NCBI GenBank assembly: GCA_030680085.1 | Contig: JAUXWU010000186.1 | Location: 1 to 32,362, forward strand | DNA length: 32,362 nt | Origin: Rhodocyclaceae bacterium | GTDB lineage: Bacteria; Pseudomonadota; Gammaproteobacteria; Burkholderiales; Rhodocyclaceae | Direction of reading: 5' to 3' | Shown: piece by piece, positions 1-13,654 of the stretch | Layout of the letters: every line of letters starts with the position of its first letter | Position numbering within the stretch: position 1 is the first letter of the stretch | Made by a program: the position numbers and the translations under genes | Notes under the pieces: generated by a model | What the model was told of the DNA's origin: nothing | The model's input: only the letters and a program-made list of their open reading frames with translations | Database searches by the model: none

Positions 1-1
1 G

Positions 2-307
2 GCGGCGGGTTATCTGGTGCTGTGGTCGGTGTATTGGCTGTTCAAGCTGGTTACCGGCAAGGAGGGCATGGGTTATGGCGACTTCAAGCTTTTGGCGGCC
101 ATTGGCGCCTGGCTGGGCTGGCAGTTATTGCCCGTGGTCATTTTGCTGTCCTCGCTGGTCGGGGCGGTGGTCGGGATTGCCCTGATTGTATTGGCGCGTC
201 ATGGCCGCAACGTGCCGATACCCTTTGGCCCCTATCTGGCCGCCGCCGGCGTCATTGCTCTATTCTGGGGCAAGGCCATCAACCAGACCTATCTGGGCGT
301 GATCTAG
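2..307 (+). CDS. pilD: Type IV prepilin peptidase (PilD/A24 family), C-terminal part, 5' end outside window
   Basis: ORF open to the window start; [19 protein letters not shown] motif of A24 prepilin peptidases and hydrophobic C-terminal segments. Confidence 0.9.
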   Translation, partial: AAGYLVLWSVYWLFKLVTGKEGMGYGDFKLLAAIGAWLGWQLLPVVILLSSLVGAVVGIALIVLARHGRNVPIPFGPYLAAAGVIALFWGKAINQTYLGVI

Positions 308-348
308 CCAAGCACTTGTATAATTGGCAAAACTCTCAGGAGAGATTC

Positions 349-606
349 ATGCCAATTTATGCCTATCGTTGCAATCAGTGCGGTTTTGAGCAGGACGTTT
401 TGCAAAAAATGTCCGATGCCCAACTGACCGCATGCCCGGAATGTCATACCGAAAATTTTGCCAAGCAACTGACTGCCGCCGGTTTTCAGTTGAAGGGCAG
501 CGGCTGGTATCAGACCGACTTCAAGGGCGGTGCCAGCGCGAAACCCAAAGCCGACAATCCACCACCCTGCCAGGGCGGGACGGGTTCCTGCCCTTCCAGC
601 AATTGA
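349..606 (+). CDS. FmdB family zinc-ribbon protein
   Basis: MPIYAYRCNQCGFEQDVLQK...CPEC start with two Cys pairs; RBS-like aggaga upstream. Confidence 0.88.
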   Translation: MPIYAYRCNQCGFEQDVLQKMSDAQLTACPECHTENFAKQLTAAGFQLKGSGWYQTDFKGGASAKPKADNPPPCQGGTGSCPSSN

Positions 607-616
607 CTATCCCCGC

Positions 617-1252
617 GTGAAAGCCTTCAAGAAATACTTCATTACCGGGCTCCTGATCTGGATCCCGCTGGTGATCACCGTCTGGGTGGTGTCGGCGATC
701 GTCGGCGCCATGGACCAGTCGCTCTATCTGCTGCCGGAGGTCATTCATCCGGACAAGTTGCTGGGTGTCCATATCCCCGGTGTCGGCACCGTGCTCACCC
801 TGCTGGTGATCTAACTGACCGGCCTGGTGACGGCCAACATCGTCGGCCAGAAGCTGGTGCGCTACTGGGAGGGCATCCTCGCCCGCATCCCGATCGTCAA
901 GTCGATCTATTACAGCGTCAAGCAGGTTTCCGACACCCTGTTTTCCAGCAGCGGCCAGGCTTTTCGCAAGGTGCTGCTGGTGCGCTATCCGCATCCGCAG
1001 GCCTGGTCGGTGGCTTTCATGACCGGCACGCCGGCAGCCCAGATCGACGAGCTGCTGGCGGATGAACATGTCAGCGTGTTCATCCCCACCGCGCCCAGCC
1101 CGGTCAACGGCTTTTTCTTTTTCGTCAAGAAAAGCGAGACCATCGAGCTCGACATCAGCGTCGATGAAGCCCTGAAGTACATCGTCTCGATGGGCGTCGT
1201 GCCGCCCGTGCGGCGCCACCCCAACCTTGTCGGTCGCGCGCAGAACGAATAA
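617..1252 (+). pseudogene. DUF502 family membrane protein interrupted by an in-frame TAA at 812-814
   Basis: GTG start VKAFKKYFITGLLIWIPLVITVWVV; upstream and downstream segments are in the same frame (TLLVI*LTGLVTANIVGQKLVRYWEGILARIPIVKSIYYSVKQ). Confidence 0.82.
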
Positions 1253-1255
1253 CCC

Positions 1256-1372
1256 CCCCTCTCCCCCGCCCCCCGCCTCCGCGCCCCACGGTCGGCACTG
1301 CATTGCCGACCGGCTACGCGGGCGGGGAACATGTTCCCCGAAACCCCCGCTCGCCCCGCAAGGGGAGAGGGG
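1256..1372. repeat. Compound intergenic palindrome (outer 11-bp inverted repeat enclosing two inner palindromes)
   Basis: CCCCTCTCCCC (1256-1266) pairs with GGGGAGAGGGG (1362-1372); inner hairpin CGGTCGGCA/TGCCGACCG (1289-1297/1304-1312); inner palindrome GGGGAACATGTTCCCC (1324-1339). Confidence 0.8.
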
Positions 1373-1401
1373 TGAAAATCTTATTCAATTACGGAATTTT
1401 T

Positions 1402-3195
<1,794 letters not shown>

Positions 3196-3196
3196 C

Positions 3197-3538
3197 ATGC
3201 TGCGTATCGCCTTCGCCCTGCTGCTGGCCGGTTTTCTGGGGCTGGCGCAGGCGCAGGAAATCTCTCGGGCCGAACTGCCCCGCGAGGCGCACGACACTTT
3301 GCGTCTCATCGCACAGGGCGGGCCGTTTCCGCACAAACGCGACGGCATCGTTTTCCAGAACCGCGAAAAGCTGCTGCCGCGTGCGCCGCACGGCTTTTAT
3401 CGTGAATACACGGTGAGCACGCCCGGCGTGCGGCATCGCGGCGCCCGTCGCATCGTCTGCGGCAGCGCCAGGGTCGAAGCGCCGACCTGCTACTACACCG
3501 CCGACCACTACCAGAGCTTCAGGAAAATCGTCCCATGA
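3197..3538 (+). CDS. Secreted guanyl-specific ribonuclease (RNase Sa/T1-like)
   Basis: Signal peptide MLRIAFALLLAGFLGLAQAQ; FPHKRDGIVFQNREKLLP, YREYTV, RHRGARRIVCG and DHYQSF match the RNase Sa catalytic framework (Glu, Arg, His). Confidence 0.85.
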   Translation: MLRIAFALLLAGFLGLAQAQEISRAELPREAHDTLRLIAQGGPFPHKRDGIVFQNREKLLPRAPHGFYREYTVSTPGVRHRGARRIVCGSARVEAPTCYYTADHYQSFRKIVP

Positions 3539-3969
3539 ACTATGCAGATATCTTGACCCGCATCGCGCATGCCGGCGTCTATCACATGCCGGGCGATGGC
3601 GAGGCCGGGTTGATCGATGCTGCCGCGCAAAACAATTTTGCGGTGTTTCGCGTCGATCTGGCCGGCGTGAGCGACAAGGCCGCGATGCTGAAAACCATTG
3701 GCGACGCCATGGCGTTTCCCGAATGGTATGGCCGCAACTGGGACGCCCTGCTCGACTGCCTCGCCGATCTCGGCTGGCAGAGCGCCGAGGGTTATGTGGT
3801 GATCCTCCAACACTGCGACGGTATCCATGGCCGTGCCGAGACCGACTTCGTGCAGACCCTGCAGGTCTTCGAAGCCGCCGCCAACGAATGGCGCGAGCAG
3901 GGTATTCCCTTCTGGTGTTTCGTTGACATGCAGGCCGACGGCATCAGTTGGCTTTCCGATATCGCTTGA
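3535..3969 (+). CDS. Barstar family ribonuclease inhibitor
   Basis: FPEWYGRNWDALLDCLADL barstar motif; ATGA overlap with the upstream RNase gene. Confidence 0.88.
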   Translation: MNYADILTRIAHAGVYHMPGDGEAGLIDAAAQNNFAVFRVDLAGVSDKAAMLKTIGDAMAFPEWYGRNWDALLDCLADLGWQSAEGYVVILQHCDGIHGRAETDFVQTLQVFEAAANEWREQGIPFWCFVDMQADGISWLSDIA

Positions 3970-3973
3970 AATC

Positions 3974-4420
3974 GTGCCCGGCACGAAGCGACCGGTTTCC
4001 GTCCTCGTCGTGATTCACGATCAGGCACTCAAGGTGCTGCTGCTCGAACGCGTGGCGCACCCCGGCTACTGGCAGTCGGTCACTGGGTCGCGGGAAGGCA
4101 GTGAAAGTCTGATCGCCACGGCCGCACGCGAGGTCGCCGAGGAAACCGGCATCGTCATCCGACCGGACGACCTGACCGACTGGCATTTATCCAGCCGCTT
4201 TGAAATCTTCGCGGAGTGGCGCGACCGCTATCCGGCGGGCGTCACGCATAACGTGGAGCACCTCTACAGTCTCTGTGTGCCGCCGGACACTCCTGTCAGA
4301 CGGCATGCCGATGAGCACCGCGCCCAGTGCTGGCTGCCCTGGCCAGACGCCGCCGCCGCCTGTTTTTCGTGGACGAACCGCGACGCTATTTTGATGCTTG
4401 GTCTGGCTGCGCAGCGATAA
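3974..4420 (+). CDS. nudB: Dihydroneopterin triphosphate diphosphatase (Nudix)
   Basis: GTG start; VTGSREGSESLIATAAREVAEETGI Nudix box; typical position near aspS. Confidence 0.85.
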   Translation: MPGTKRPVSVLVVIHDQALKVLLLERVAHPGYWQSVTGSREGSESLIATAAREVAEETGIVIRPDDLTDWHLSSRFEIFAEWRDRYPAGVTHNVEHLYSLCVPPDTPVRRHADEHRAQCWLPWPDAAAACFSWTNRDAILMLGLAAQR

Positions 4421-4607
4421 GCGCCTTCAGGCAGTCCGGGCAGAAACAGCCTGGCACGGCGGGATCGATCGGCAGCGGCGGCAAATCCGCGCACCAGCAT
4501 TTTTCATGGCCGGCCGCCATGCCGCAAACGAAGCGGGCACCGCAGCGCGGGCAAACGCGATCTTCCGCAACGCCGTCCCGCCAGCGCCGACTTTCAGTGG
4601 CTTGCAT
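4386..4607 (-). CDS. Cysteine-rich CWC family protein
   Basis: CPRCGARFVCGMAAGHEKCWCADLPPLP...CFCPDCL Cys pattern; overlaps the end of the upstream ligase gene. Confidence 0.72.
   Translation of the reverse strand: MQATESRRWRDGVAEDRVCPRCGARFVCGMAAGHEKCWCADLPPLPIDPAVPGCFCPDCLKALIAAQPDQASK
4571..4595 (+). repeat. Dispersed 25-bp repeat, copy A (overlaps ligase stop codon and CWC gene N-terminus)
   Basis: CGCCGTCCCGCCAGCGCCGACTTTC, 24/25 to copies B and C. Confidence 0.85.
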
Positions 4608-5859
4608 TGATGACGAAGCGGTGTTTGCCCGAGGCCGTGCGGGGAATCTCATCAACATAGTTGAGCGTGAAGTTCATCCGTGGATCGATATCGCTGGCGA
4701 TCTTTTCCCGCAGGCTGGCGACGCTGTCAGCGGGCAGTTTTTCCGCAACCACCAGGTTCAGCGTGAGCTGGTCGGGTGCGCTCTGGATGCACTGGAACTG
4801 CCTGATCCGCGGCAGATGCGCGAGCAGCCGGTTGAAGTAGGACGGATGAATGCATTTGCCGCTCGCCGTGCGGAGGATGTCGTTGTGGCGGCACAGGCCC
4901 ATGGCCATCAAGGGGAACGGCGAGCCGCAGTCGCACGCGCCGTCGAGCAGTCGCCCCGAATCACCGAGGTCGTAGCGGATGAAGGGCATCAGCCGGTTGG
5001 TCAGCGCGGTGACGATCAGTCGTTCGTCATCCAGCGATTCGAGATAGACCATGTCGGTAAATACGTGCATGCGGCCATGGCGGCATTCGCAGGCGATGTT
5101 GGGGACCTCGCGGCAGCCGTACTGGTTGAAGACCTTGCAGCCAAAGGCCTGCTCGATGAGTTCGCGCTGCTCCGCGCCGAGGACTTCCGCGGTCGAATAG
5201 ACGCCGCGCAAGCTCCTGGGCGGTGTTTGCCGGGTGGCCAGACAGAAGCTGGCGAACTCGGCCAGCACCGAGGCGTAGCCCTGCAGCAGGACCGGCCGAT
5301 AGCCACGGATGAACGCCGCCCATGCGTGCATTTGCCGCTCGGTGTATGCAAAGGCGGCGATGGTTTTTTCGGCGGCGATGAAATCGGTCCAACCCGCATT
5401 GAACACGCCGCCGATCTGGGTGTCCTGGCGCGCGCCCCAGAAATTGAGGATTTTCTCGCCCGGCCGCCAGCCCGACATCATGTAGCCGCGACACATGCCG
5501 GCGCGCATCAGCTCATGCTTGGCGTCGTCATACCAGAAGGCCAGCGGCTGGCCGGTCGACCCGCCGGTGTGGCCGAGCTTGACCTGGCCGCGGTGGGCGT
5601 TGTTGGCAAGCAACTCGTCGAGGTGGCCGCGAAGGTCTTCCTTGGTGAGGATCGGCAGGGCGTCGATTGATTTGCCGCCCAGCCGGTCGGCGTAATACGC
5701 CGTGTGCTGTGCGGCATAAGCGATGATGTGCGCCAGGTCTTGCTGCTGCTTGTGCAGTACCTCCAGCCGACTCAGAGACTGGGTATGCAGCAGCGCGTCG
5801 AGCAGGGCAAAGCGACCGGGGCGCAGGCGGCGGTGCAGCCAGTAACGCAGTGCAGACAT
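4594..5859 (-). CDS. PaaK-like adenylate-forming ligase (phenylacetate-CoA ligase family)
   Basis: GHTGGSTGQPLAFWYDD P-loop-like motif, YSTAEVLG, YDLGDSG, IPRTASGKHRFVIN; ATG overlaps upstream stop (TAATG). Confidence 0.85.
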   Translation of the reverse strand: MSALRYWLHRRLRPGRFALLDALLHTQSLSRLEVLHKQQQDLAHIIAYAAQHTAYYADRLGGKSIDALPILTKEDLRGHLDELLANNAHRGQVKLGHTGGSTGQPLAFWYDDAKHELMRAGMCRGYMMSGWRPGEKILNFWGARQDTQIGGVFNAGWTDFIAAEKTIAAFAYTERQMHAWAAFIRGYRPVLLQGYASVLAEFASFCLATRQTPPRSLRGVYSTAEVLGAEQRELIEQAFGCKVFNQYGCREVPNIACECRHGRMHVFTDMVYLESLDDERLIVTALTNRLMPFIRYDLGDSGRLLDGACDCGSPFPLMAMGLCRHNDILRTASGKCIHPSYFNRLLAHLPRIRQFQCIQSAPDQLTLNLVVAEKLPADSVASLREKIASDIDPRMNFTLNYVDEIPRTASGKHRFVINASH

Positions 5860-7601
5860 TATGCCAGCAGCGTTCGCCACGCCGCGCTGTCCGCCGGATA
5901 GCTGACGATCGCTTCAAGCAGGCCGGGACGCCATTGCTCCCAGCTTTCCGCTGAATTGATACGCGCGTAACCGGGTGAGTTTGCGCCGAAGTTGCGGGTC
6001 ATGTTGGCAACAAAACCCTGACAAGCTTCGACGGTCGCAGCCTGCGCGGCATCCCGGTTCCACCAGTGGGCCGGATCGTCCAGCAGCGCCCGCAGGCGGC
6101 CGAGCTTGGCGAGGATGTCGGCGTGCTGCGCGTTGTATTTCTTTTGCATGTCCGTGCGGACCGCTTCCAGGGTGGCGGCAATGACCGCAGTCGAGGGTGC
6201 TTGCAGCGGGAAGCCATCCGCCGCCAGACGCTCAATGGAAAACAACATCACATCGCCATGAAACTGGCGCTCGAATTCATCGTGGAGGTCGATGGCGCCG
6301 ACATTGGCCTCCACGCCGGGACGGAACTCCGCCTGGCCGGTGCTGTGCACCGTGCGCTTGTGCAGCATCGGCAGGTTGGCGGAGACAAAGCGCGCGCCGA
6401 TTTCCGCCTTGACGATGCGTCCCAGCGTCGGGCCGGACATGCGCAGGCGCAACGCGGCAAAGGGGATGAAGTACTGCAGTCCGCTGGGCCGGAACACATA
6501 ATTGCCGGCATACACGGTGCGCGCCGGCTGCACGGCGCCCGGCGCGTCGGAATACACATAATGGGAAACGCGGGTCGGATGTTCGCCGTAGAAAAAGCTC
6601 CCCAACCGGTTCGCGAAGTGCGCGAAGCAATCGGCCTCGGCGTGCGCGCCGGTCAGCGTGCAGCGGTAGCGATAGGCCGCCGCGGCCGCCCGAAAGCCGA
6701 ACAGGTCGGCCATGTCGTGATAGGCCGCCTCGCCTTCCGCGTGGGCGTCGGCCAGATGATGGCGGCAGGCGTCCCCCGGACTGCTTTCCGCCATCTGCTG
6801 CAGGAAGGCGATGACGTCTTCAAGAAAATTGCCGGCCATGACGGCGGGCGAGACGGGCGGGTCGCCCACCACCTTGCCGGTCAGAACGATGGCATTGGTG
6901 CGGGTGAAAATTTCGTCCAGATAATGAAAGAAATTGACGGCACAGACCTCTTTGTCACCCTGGGACGTGGCGACCTTCACCTTGAATTCCTGGTCGCTGT
7001 CGACGGAATAGAACAGTAGCGGCTGGTCCGGTTCGCGTTCGGCCATCTCCTTGAGTTTTAGGTGGGCGATGTTGCGCATGACGGCCTGGCCCTTGTGGCC
7101 GAAATTGCCGTCGGCATCCGGCGCGCATGCGCCGAGAATCCGCGCCAGTTCCGCCGCGGGTTTTGAGCGCAGCAGTTCAAGCTGTTCGTCAGGGCCGAAG
7201 TGGTGGGTGACCAGGCCATGGCGGGTGTAGTAACGCGCCAGTTCGCCGTGCCAGGCAATGCTGCCGGCATTGCGGCTGTCGTCGGCGATCAGCACGGCGA
7301 CCTTCGGGTAAATGCCGTTAGCCATGCCGCCGTAGCCGAAGGCCTGGCATTGTTCGAGCAGGCTGCCGAGGCAGGCCTGCAGATGCTGCGGCCGGTCCGC
7401 CACGGGGATGACGATGATGAACTTGTGGCATGGCGCGCTGCGCAGTTGCTCCAGCCGCCGGAATGCCGCCTGATAGGGCGGCAGCAGTGATTCGTCGAGC
7501 GTGCCGCCCGCCCACAGTTGCGGTTCGATGGCCGCAATGGCGGCGCGCTGTGCAGCGTCGGAGTCAGGGTCAGCGACCCGACAGGTAGCCTGGGAAGACA
7601 T
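5859..7601 (-). CDS. Glycosyltransferase-like (GT-A/family 2-like) protein, specific function unknown
   Basis: FIIVIPVADRPQHLQACLGSLLEQ ... VAVLIADDSRNAGSI; start codon overlaps the end of the TPP-enzyme gene. Confidence 0.6.
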   Translation of the reverse strand: MSSQATCRVADPDSDAAQRAAIAAIEPQLWAGGTLDESLLPPYQAAFRRLEQLRSAPCHKFIIVIPVADRPQHLQACLGSLLEQCQAFGYGGMANGIYPKVAVLIADDSRNAGSIAWHGELARYYTRHGLVTHHFGPDEQLELLRSKPAAELARILGACAPDADGNFGHKGQAVMRNIAHLKLKEMAEREPDQPLLFYSVDSDQEFKVKVATSQGDKEVCAVNFFHYLDEIFTRTNAIVLTGKVVGDPPVSPAVMAGNFLEDVIAFLQQMAESSPGDACRHHLADAHAEGEAAYHDMADLFGFRAAAAAYRYRCTLTGAHAEADCFAHFANRLGSFFYGEHPTRVSHYVYSDAPGAVQPARTVYAGNYVFRPSGLQYFIPFAALRLRMSGPTLGRIVKAEIGARFVSANLPMLHKRTVHSTGQAEFRPGVEANVGAIDLHDEFERQFHGDVMLFSIERLAADGFPLQAPSTAVIAATLEAVRTDMQKKYNAQHADILAKLGRLRALLDDPAHWWNRDAAQAATVEACQGFVANMTRNFGANSPGYARINSAESWEQWRPGLLEAIVSYPADSAAWRTLLA

Positions 7602-9249
7602 GTTTATCCAGCATGATTTCGATGAGGTTGATTGAATCGACGAGATCGGCGCGGGCGAACAAGGCGTCCACGTCGGCCGCGCTCTCGACGCGCCAGTAAT
7701 TGATGCCAAACGCGCGCGCGAGCATTTGATAGTCGGGATTGACGAAGTCGCAGTCGATGAACCGGCCGCCGTAGAGTTGCTGCTGATTCTTGCGGATCAG
7801 CCCCATGCTGGCGTTGTTCAGGACGACCGCATTGATGGGAACGGCGTAATTCACGGCGGTCATGAGTTCCATGCAGCACATCTGGAAGCCGCCATCGCCC
7901 AGGATGGCGAAGGTTGGCCCGCTGTTGGCACTGTTGGCGAGGCGCCCGCCGATGGCGGCCGGAATGGCATGGCCGAGCGAGGAGATGCCCGAATTCGGGA
8001 AATAGCGGTTGCCGGGCGCGATCTTGAGGAAGTGCTGGGCGAAGATGATGTTGTCGTCGAAAATTTGCATGTCTGCCGCAAAGTTTGCGGCGAGCTGGGT
8101 AAAGAAATGCTCGATCAGCGGAAACTGCTGTTCGCCAGCGCCCGCGACCTCTGGCGCATCGTGCCCATCGTACCCATTGCACCAGTCAAGGGTTTTTCTG
8201 GCTGTCCTGTTTTCATCGACATAGGCCAGCAGGTCGTTCAGCACATCGCGGATGTCGGCGTGGATGGCGAGGTTGGCGCGGAACACCTTTTCCAGTTGCG
8301 CGGGGTCGTTGTCAACCTGCGCGACCTGTTTGCCGGCCAGCAGTTTGGCGTCCCACATGTGGCTGGTGCGCTCGTTGAATCCGGCGCCCAGGAAGATCAC
8401 CAGGTCGGCGTGATCGACGATATAGCGGTAAGCCCGGCCGTTCGAGGTGACGCCCAGGCAGCCCAGCGACAGTTCGCTGTCCTCGCCAATGACGCCCTTG
8501 CCCTTGAGGCTGGTGGCGACCGGCAGCCCCAGGCGGTCGCTAAGCTCGGCCACGACCTGCTGGGCGCCGGAGCGGATCGCGCCATAGCCGGCGACGATGA
8601 CTGGATGGCGGGCCGCCGCGATCATCCGCGCCAGTTCGGCTGATTCGGCTGATGCGTCGACAGGCGCGGATGATTTGCCCCGGCGCGCGGGCGAGAAGTT
8701 GATGCCGTCCAGCAGGCTGTCCTCGACCAGCTCTTTCTGGATGTTGTAGGGAAAGCTGAGCAGAACCGGGCCGGAATTTGCCGCCAGCAGGATGCGCGCG
8801 GCCTGGTTCAGCACCTGGGCGAGGTAATCGGTGCGTTCGACGACCCGGTGATAGCGGGTAATCCCCTTGAACAGGGCCGTCTGGTCGATGGCGCCGCCCT
8901 CGCCCGAACTTTCCTGCAGCCCGCCCTTGCCAAAAATGTAGGTCGGCGTTTCTCCGGTGATGATCAGGATCGGCTGCCGATCCGCGTAGGCGCTGGCGAT
9001 GCCGGTAACGAGATTGGTGGCGCCGGGGCCGGCGGTGGTGATGCAGGCGGCGATGCCACCGGAAACGCGGGCATAGCCGCTGGCCATGAAGGCCGCGCCC
9101 TGCTCGTGCTTGACCAGCACGCTCTTGATATTCGAGGCGTAAAGGGCATCGTAGACCGGCAGGATGTGGGCGCCCGGCATGCCGAAAATATGGGCAATCC
9201 CGAGGCGCTCCATGAACCTGACAATCAGTTCACTGACGGCAATCTGCAT
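7570..9249 (-). CDS. Thiamine pyrophosphate-dependent enzyme (acetolactate synthase-like)
   Basis: GMPGAHILPVYDAL, HEQGAAFMASGYAR, TTAGPGATN; C-terminal TPP motif GDGGFQMCCMELMTAVNYAVPINAVVLNN. Confidence 0.9.
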   Translation of the reverse strand: MQIAVSELIVRFMERLGIAHIFGMPGAHILPVYDALYASNIKSVLVKHEQGAAFMASGYARVSGGIAACITTAGPGATNLVTGIASAYADRQPILIITGETPTYIFGKGGLQESSGEGGAIDQTALFKGITRYHRVVERTDYLAQVLNQAARILLAANSGPVLLSFPYNIQKELVEDSLLDGINFSPARRGKSSAPVDASAESAELARMIAAARHPVIVAGYGAIRSGAQQVVAELSDRLGLPVATSLKGKGVIGEDSELSLGCLGVTSNGRAYRYIVDHADLVIFLGAGFNERTSHMWDAKLLAGKQVAQVDNDPAQLEKVFRANLAIHADIRDVLNDLLAYVDENRTARKTLDWCNGYDGHDAPEVAGAGEQQFPLIEHFFTQLAANFAADMQIFDDNIIFAQHFLKIAPGNRYFPNSGISSLGHAIPAAIGGRLANSANSGPTFAILGDGGFQMCCMELMTAVNYAVPINAVVLNNASMGLIRKNQQQLYGGRFIDCDFVNPDYQMLARAFGINYWRVESAADVDALFARADLVDSINLIEIMLDKHVFPGYLSGR

Positions 9250-9319
9250 TTCTGTTCCAACCGGAAACGCGGGATTTGAGCATAAACCAAGCATTAACGA
9301 AACTCTCCCTTGCCGGTAG

Positions 9320-11844
<2,525 letters not shown>

Positions 11845-11865
11845 CTATTTCGTCAATTATCTATC

Positions 11866-12588
11866 CTAAGAAGCGGACGGTGACGAATCGTCCCCCGCTT
11901 CACCTCCCTGAGCGGGTACCTTGGCGCTCGCCGAGGTATTTGAGCCCTCGGCTTTATCCCCTTTGGCCGAGGGCTCTTTCTCTTTCTGGTCCAGCCAGCC
12001 GCCGATGACCTGTTCGGCCTCTTCCATCCCGGTTTTCTTCAAACTCGAAAATAGCTGCATCGTGATGGGCAAACCGGGAAAGTCGGCGCTGGCGAGACGG
12101 CGTGCCTCGGCCAGAGTTTTGGCCTGTTCCTGGCGCGTCAGCTTGTCTGATTTGGTCAGCAGGCAATGAATCGGCTTGCCGGTGGTCGCGAACCAGCCGA
12201 TCATCTGGCGATCCAGCTCGGTCAGCGGCCGTCGCGCATCCATGATCAGCACCAGCCCGACCAGCGCCGCGCGCCGCGTCAGATAATGTTCGAGCAAGCC
12301 TTGCCATTGCAGGCGCACGGCCAATGGCACGTCGGCATAGCCGTAACCTGGCAGATCGACCAGCGCCGCGCCGTTTTTCAGGCGGAACAGGTTGATCAGT
12401 TGGGTGCGCCCCGGCGTTTTCGACACATAGGCGAGCCGGGTGTGATCAGCCAGCGTATTGATCGCGGAAGACTTGCCGGCATTGGAGCGGCCGGCAAAGG
12501 CGATTTCCGCACCGCCGGCCTGGGCCATCGCCAGCGGATCGGCGACGGAAATTTCGAAAACAGCGTGGCGAAACAAGGAGGATGGCAT
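11866..12588 (-). CDS. engB: Ribosome biogenesis GTP-binding protein EngB/YsxC
   Basis: [16 protein letters not shown] (G1), [10 protein letters not shown] (G3), LLTKSDKL (G4), [10 protein letters not shown] (G5); divergent from cytochrome c4. Confidence 0.95.
   Translation of the reverse strand: MPSSLFRHAVFEISVADPLAMAQAGGAEIAFAGRSNAGKSSAINTLADHTRLAYVSKTPGRTQLINLFRLKNGAALVDLPGYGYADVPLAVRLQWQGLLEHYLTRRAALVGLVLIMDARRPLTELDRQMIGWFATTGKPIHCLLTKSDKLTRQEQAKTLAEARRLASADFPGLPITMQLFSSLKKTGMEEAEQVIGGWLDQKEKEPSAKGDKAEGSNTSASAKVPAQGGEAGDDSSPSAS
12078..12102 (-). repeat. Dispersed 25-bp repeat, copy B (within engB)
   Basis: Reverse strand CGCCGTCTCGCCAGCGCCGACTTTC, identical to copy C. Confidence 0.85.
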
Positions 12589-12678
12589 GAACGTGGGGCG
12601 TGGTAAGCAAAGTTTCAGGGAAGCCGGTATACAATAGCGCGATTGTCATTCAAGCAGTTTTCAGAGGAGCCTTTCAAG

Positions 12679-13344
12679 ATGCCAAGGACGCTACACTTTT
12701 TGCTTCGTTCGATATTATCGCTCGCCACCCTTGCCCTGACCTTCACCGTGCAGGCTGCCGATACTGCCAAGCCGACGGTCTATCAGGGTGACGCCGCGCG
12801 CGGGCAGCCGATTGCCGCCACGGTCTGCGCCGCCTGCCACGGTCCCGACGGCAACAGTCCGCTCTCCGCGAATCCCAAGCTCGCCGGCCAGCACGCCGCC
12901 TACCTGTTCAGGCAGATGCAAAACTTCAAGGCCAACGCCGGAGCGGCGCCCGAGCGGGTCAGCGCCATCATGAACGGCATGATCGCGGCCTTTACGGAAG
13001 AGCAGATGAAGGATTTCGCCGCCTACTTCGCCGCCCAGAAACAAACCGGTGGCGAGGTCAAAAACCGCGCCACCGTCGAGCTGGGCCAGAAACTGTACCG
13101 TGCCGGCGACGCCAGCAAGGGCCTGCCGGCCTGCGCCGGCTGCCATGGTCCGACCGGCGCCGGACTGCCCGCGCAGTACCCGCGCATCGCTGGCCAATTT
13201 ACCGAATACACCGAAGCCCAGTTGAAAACCTTCCGTACCGGCGAGCGCGCCAATGATCCCAACAAGATGATGCGGATGATTGCCGTCAAGATGACCGACG
13301 CCGAAATCAGTGCCGTCGCCGACTACATCGCCGGGCTGCACTGA
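12679..13344 (+). CDS. Diheme cytochrome c4
   Basis: Signal peptide; two CxxCH motifs (CAACH, CAGCH) in a duplicated cytochrome c fold. Confidence 0.93.
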   Translation: MPRTLHFLLRSILSLATLALTFTVQAADTAKPTVYQGDAARGQPIAATVCAACHGPDGNSPLSANPKLAGQHAAYLFRQMQNFKANAGAAPERVSAIMNGMIAAFTEEQMKDFAAYFAAQKQTGGEVKNRATVELGQKLYRAGDASKGLPACAGCHGPTGAGLPAQYPRIAGQFTEYTEAQLKTFRTGERANDPNKMMRMIAVKMTDAEISAVADYIAGLH

Positions 13345-13421
13345 ACATGCCACACCCCCAGCCCCCGCCCCGAGGCGGTGGTCAAGGTTTGTTCGCTGCG
13401 CTCATGGGGTCACGCGGCGTC

Positions 13422-13459
13422 AAATTTCGTGTTTCACGTTAAATTTCGTATTTCACGTT
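13422..13459. repeat. Tandem 19-bp direct repeat (2 copies)
   Basis: AAATTTCGTGTTTCACGTT followed immediately by AAATTTCGTATTTCACGTT, one mismatch. Confidence 0.85.
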
Positions 13460-13498
13460 AACTGGCCGACAAATATCAGCCGAAAATCAAGAACCGGA

Positions 13499-13654
13499 TC
13501 ATTCCGATTCTTCCCGAGCGTTGAGTTTCTGTAGCGCCGCTTTCTGGCGGGCGCGGGCGGCGCGCTTGTCGCGGCGCGCATGGGCGCCGCCTTTTTTCAT
13601 GATCGGCGCCAGTGCCAGCGGGTTCTTCGGCTTGATCCGCCTGGCGCGTTTCAT
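13499..13654 (-). CDS. Small basic hypothetical protein
   Basis: MKRARRIKPKNPLALAPIMKKGGAHARRDKRAARARQKAALQKLNAREESE; overlaps the bioC stop region (ATGA-type). Confidence 0.6.
   Translation of the reverse strand: MKRARRIKPKNPLALAPIMKKGGAHARRDKRAARARQKAALQKLNAREESE

Noticed and set aside
4327-5670. 447-aa + ORF across nudB end and the PaaK-like ligase
   Set aside because: Shadow of the well-supported minus-strand ligase and CWC genes.
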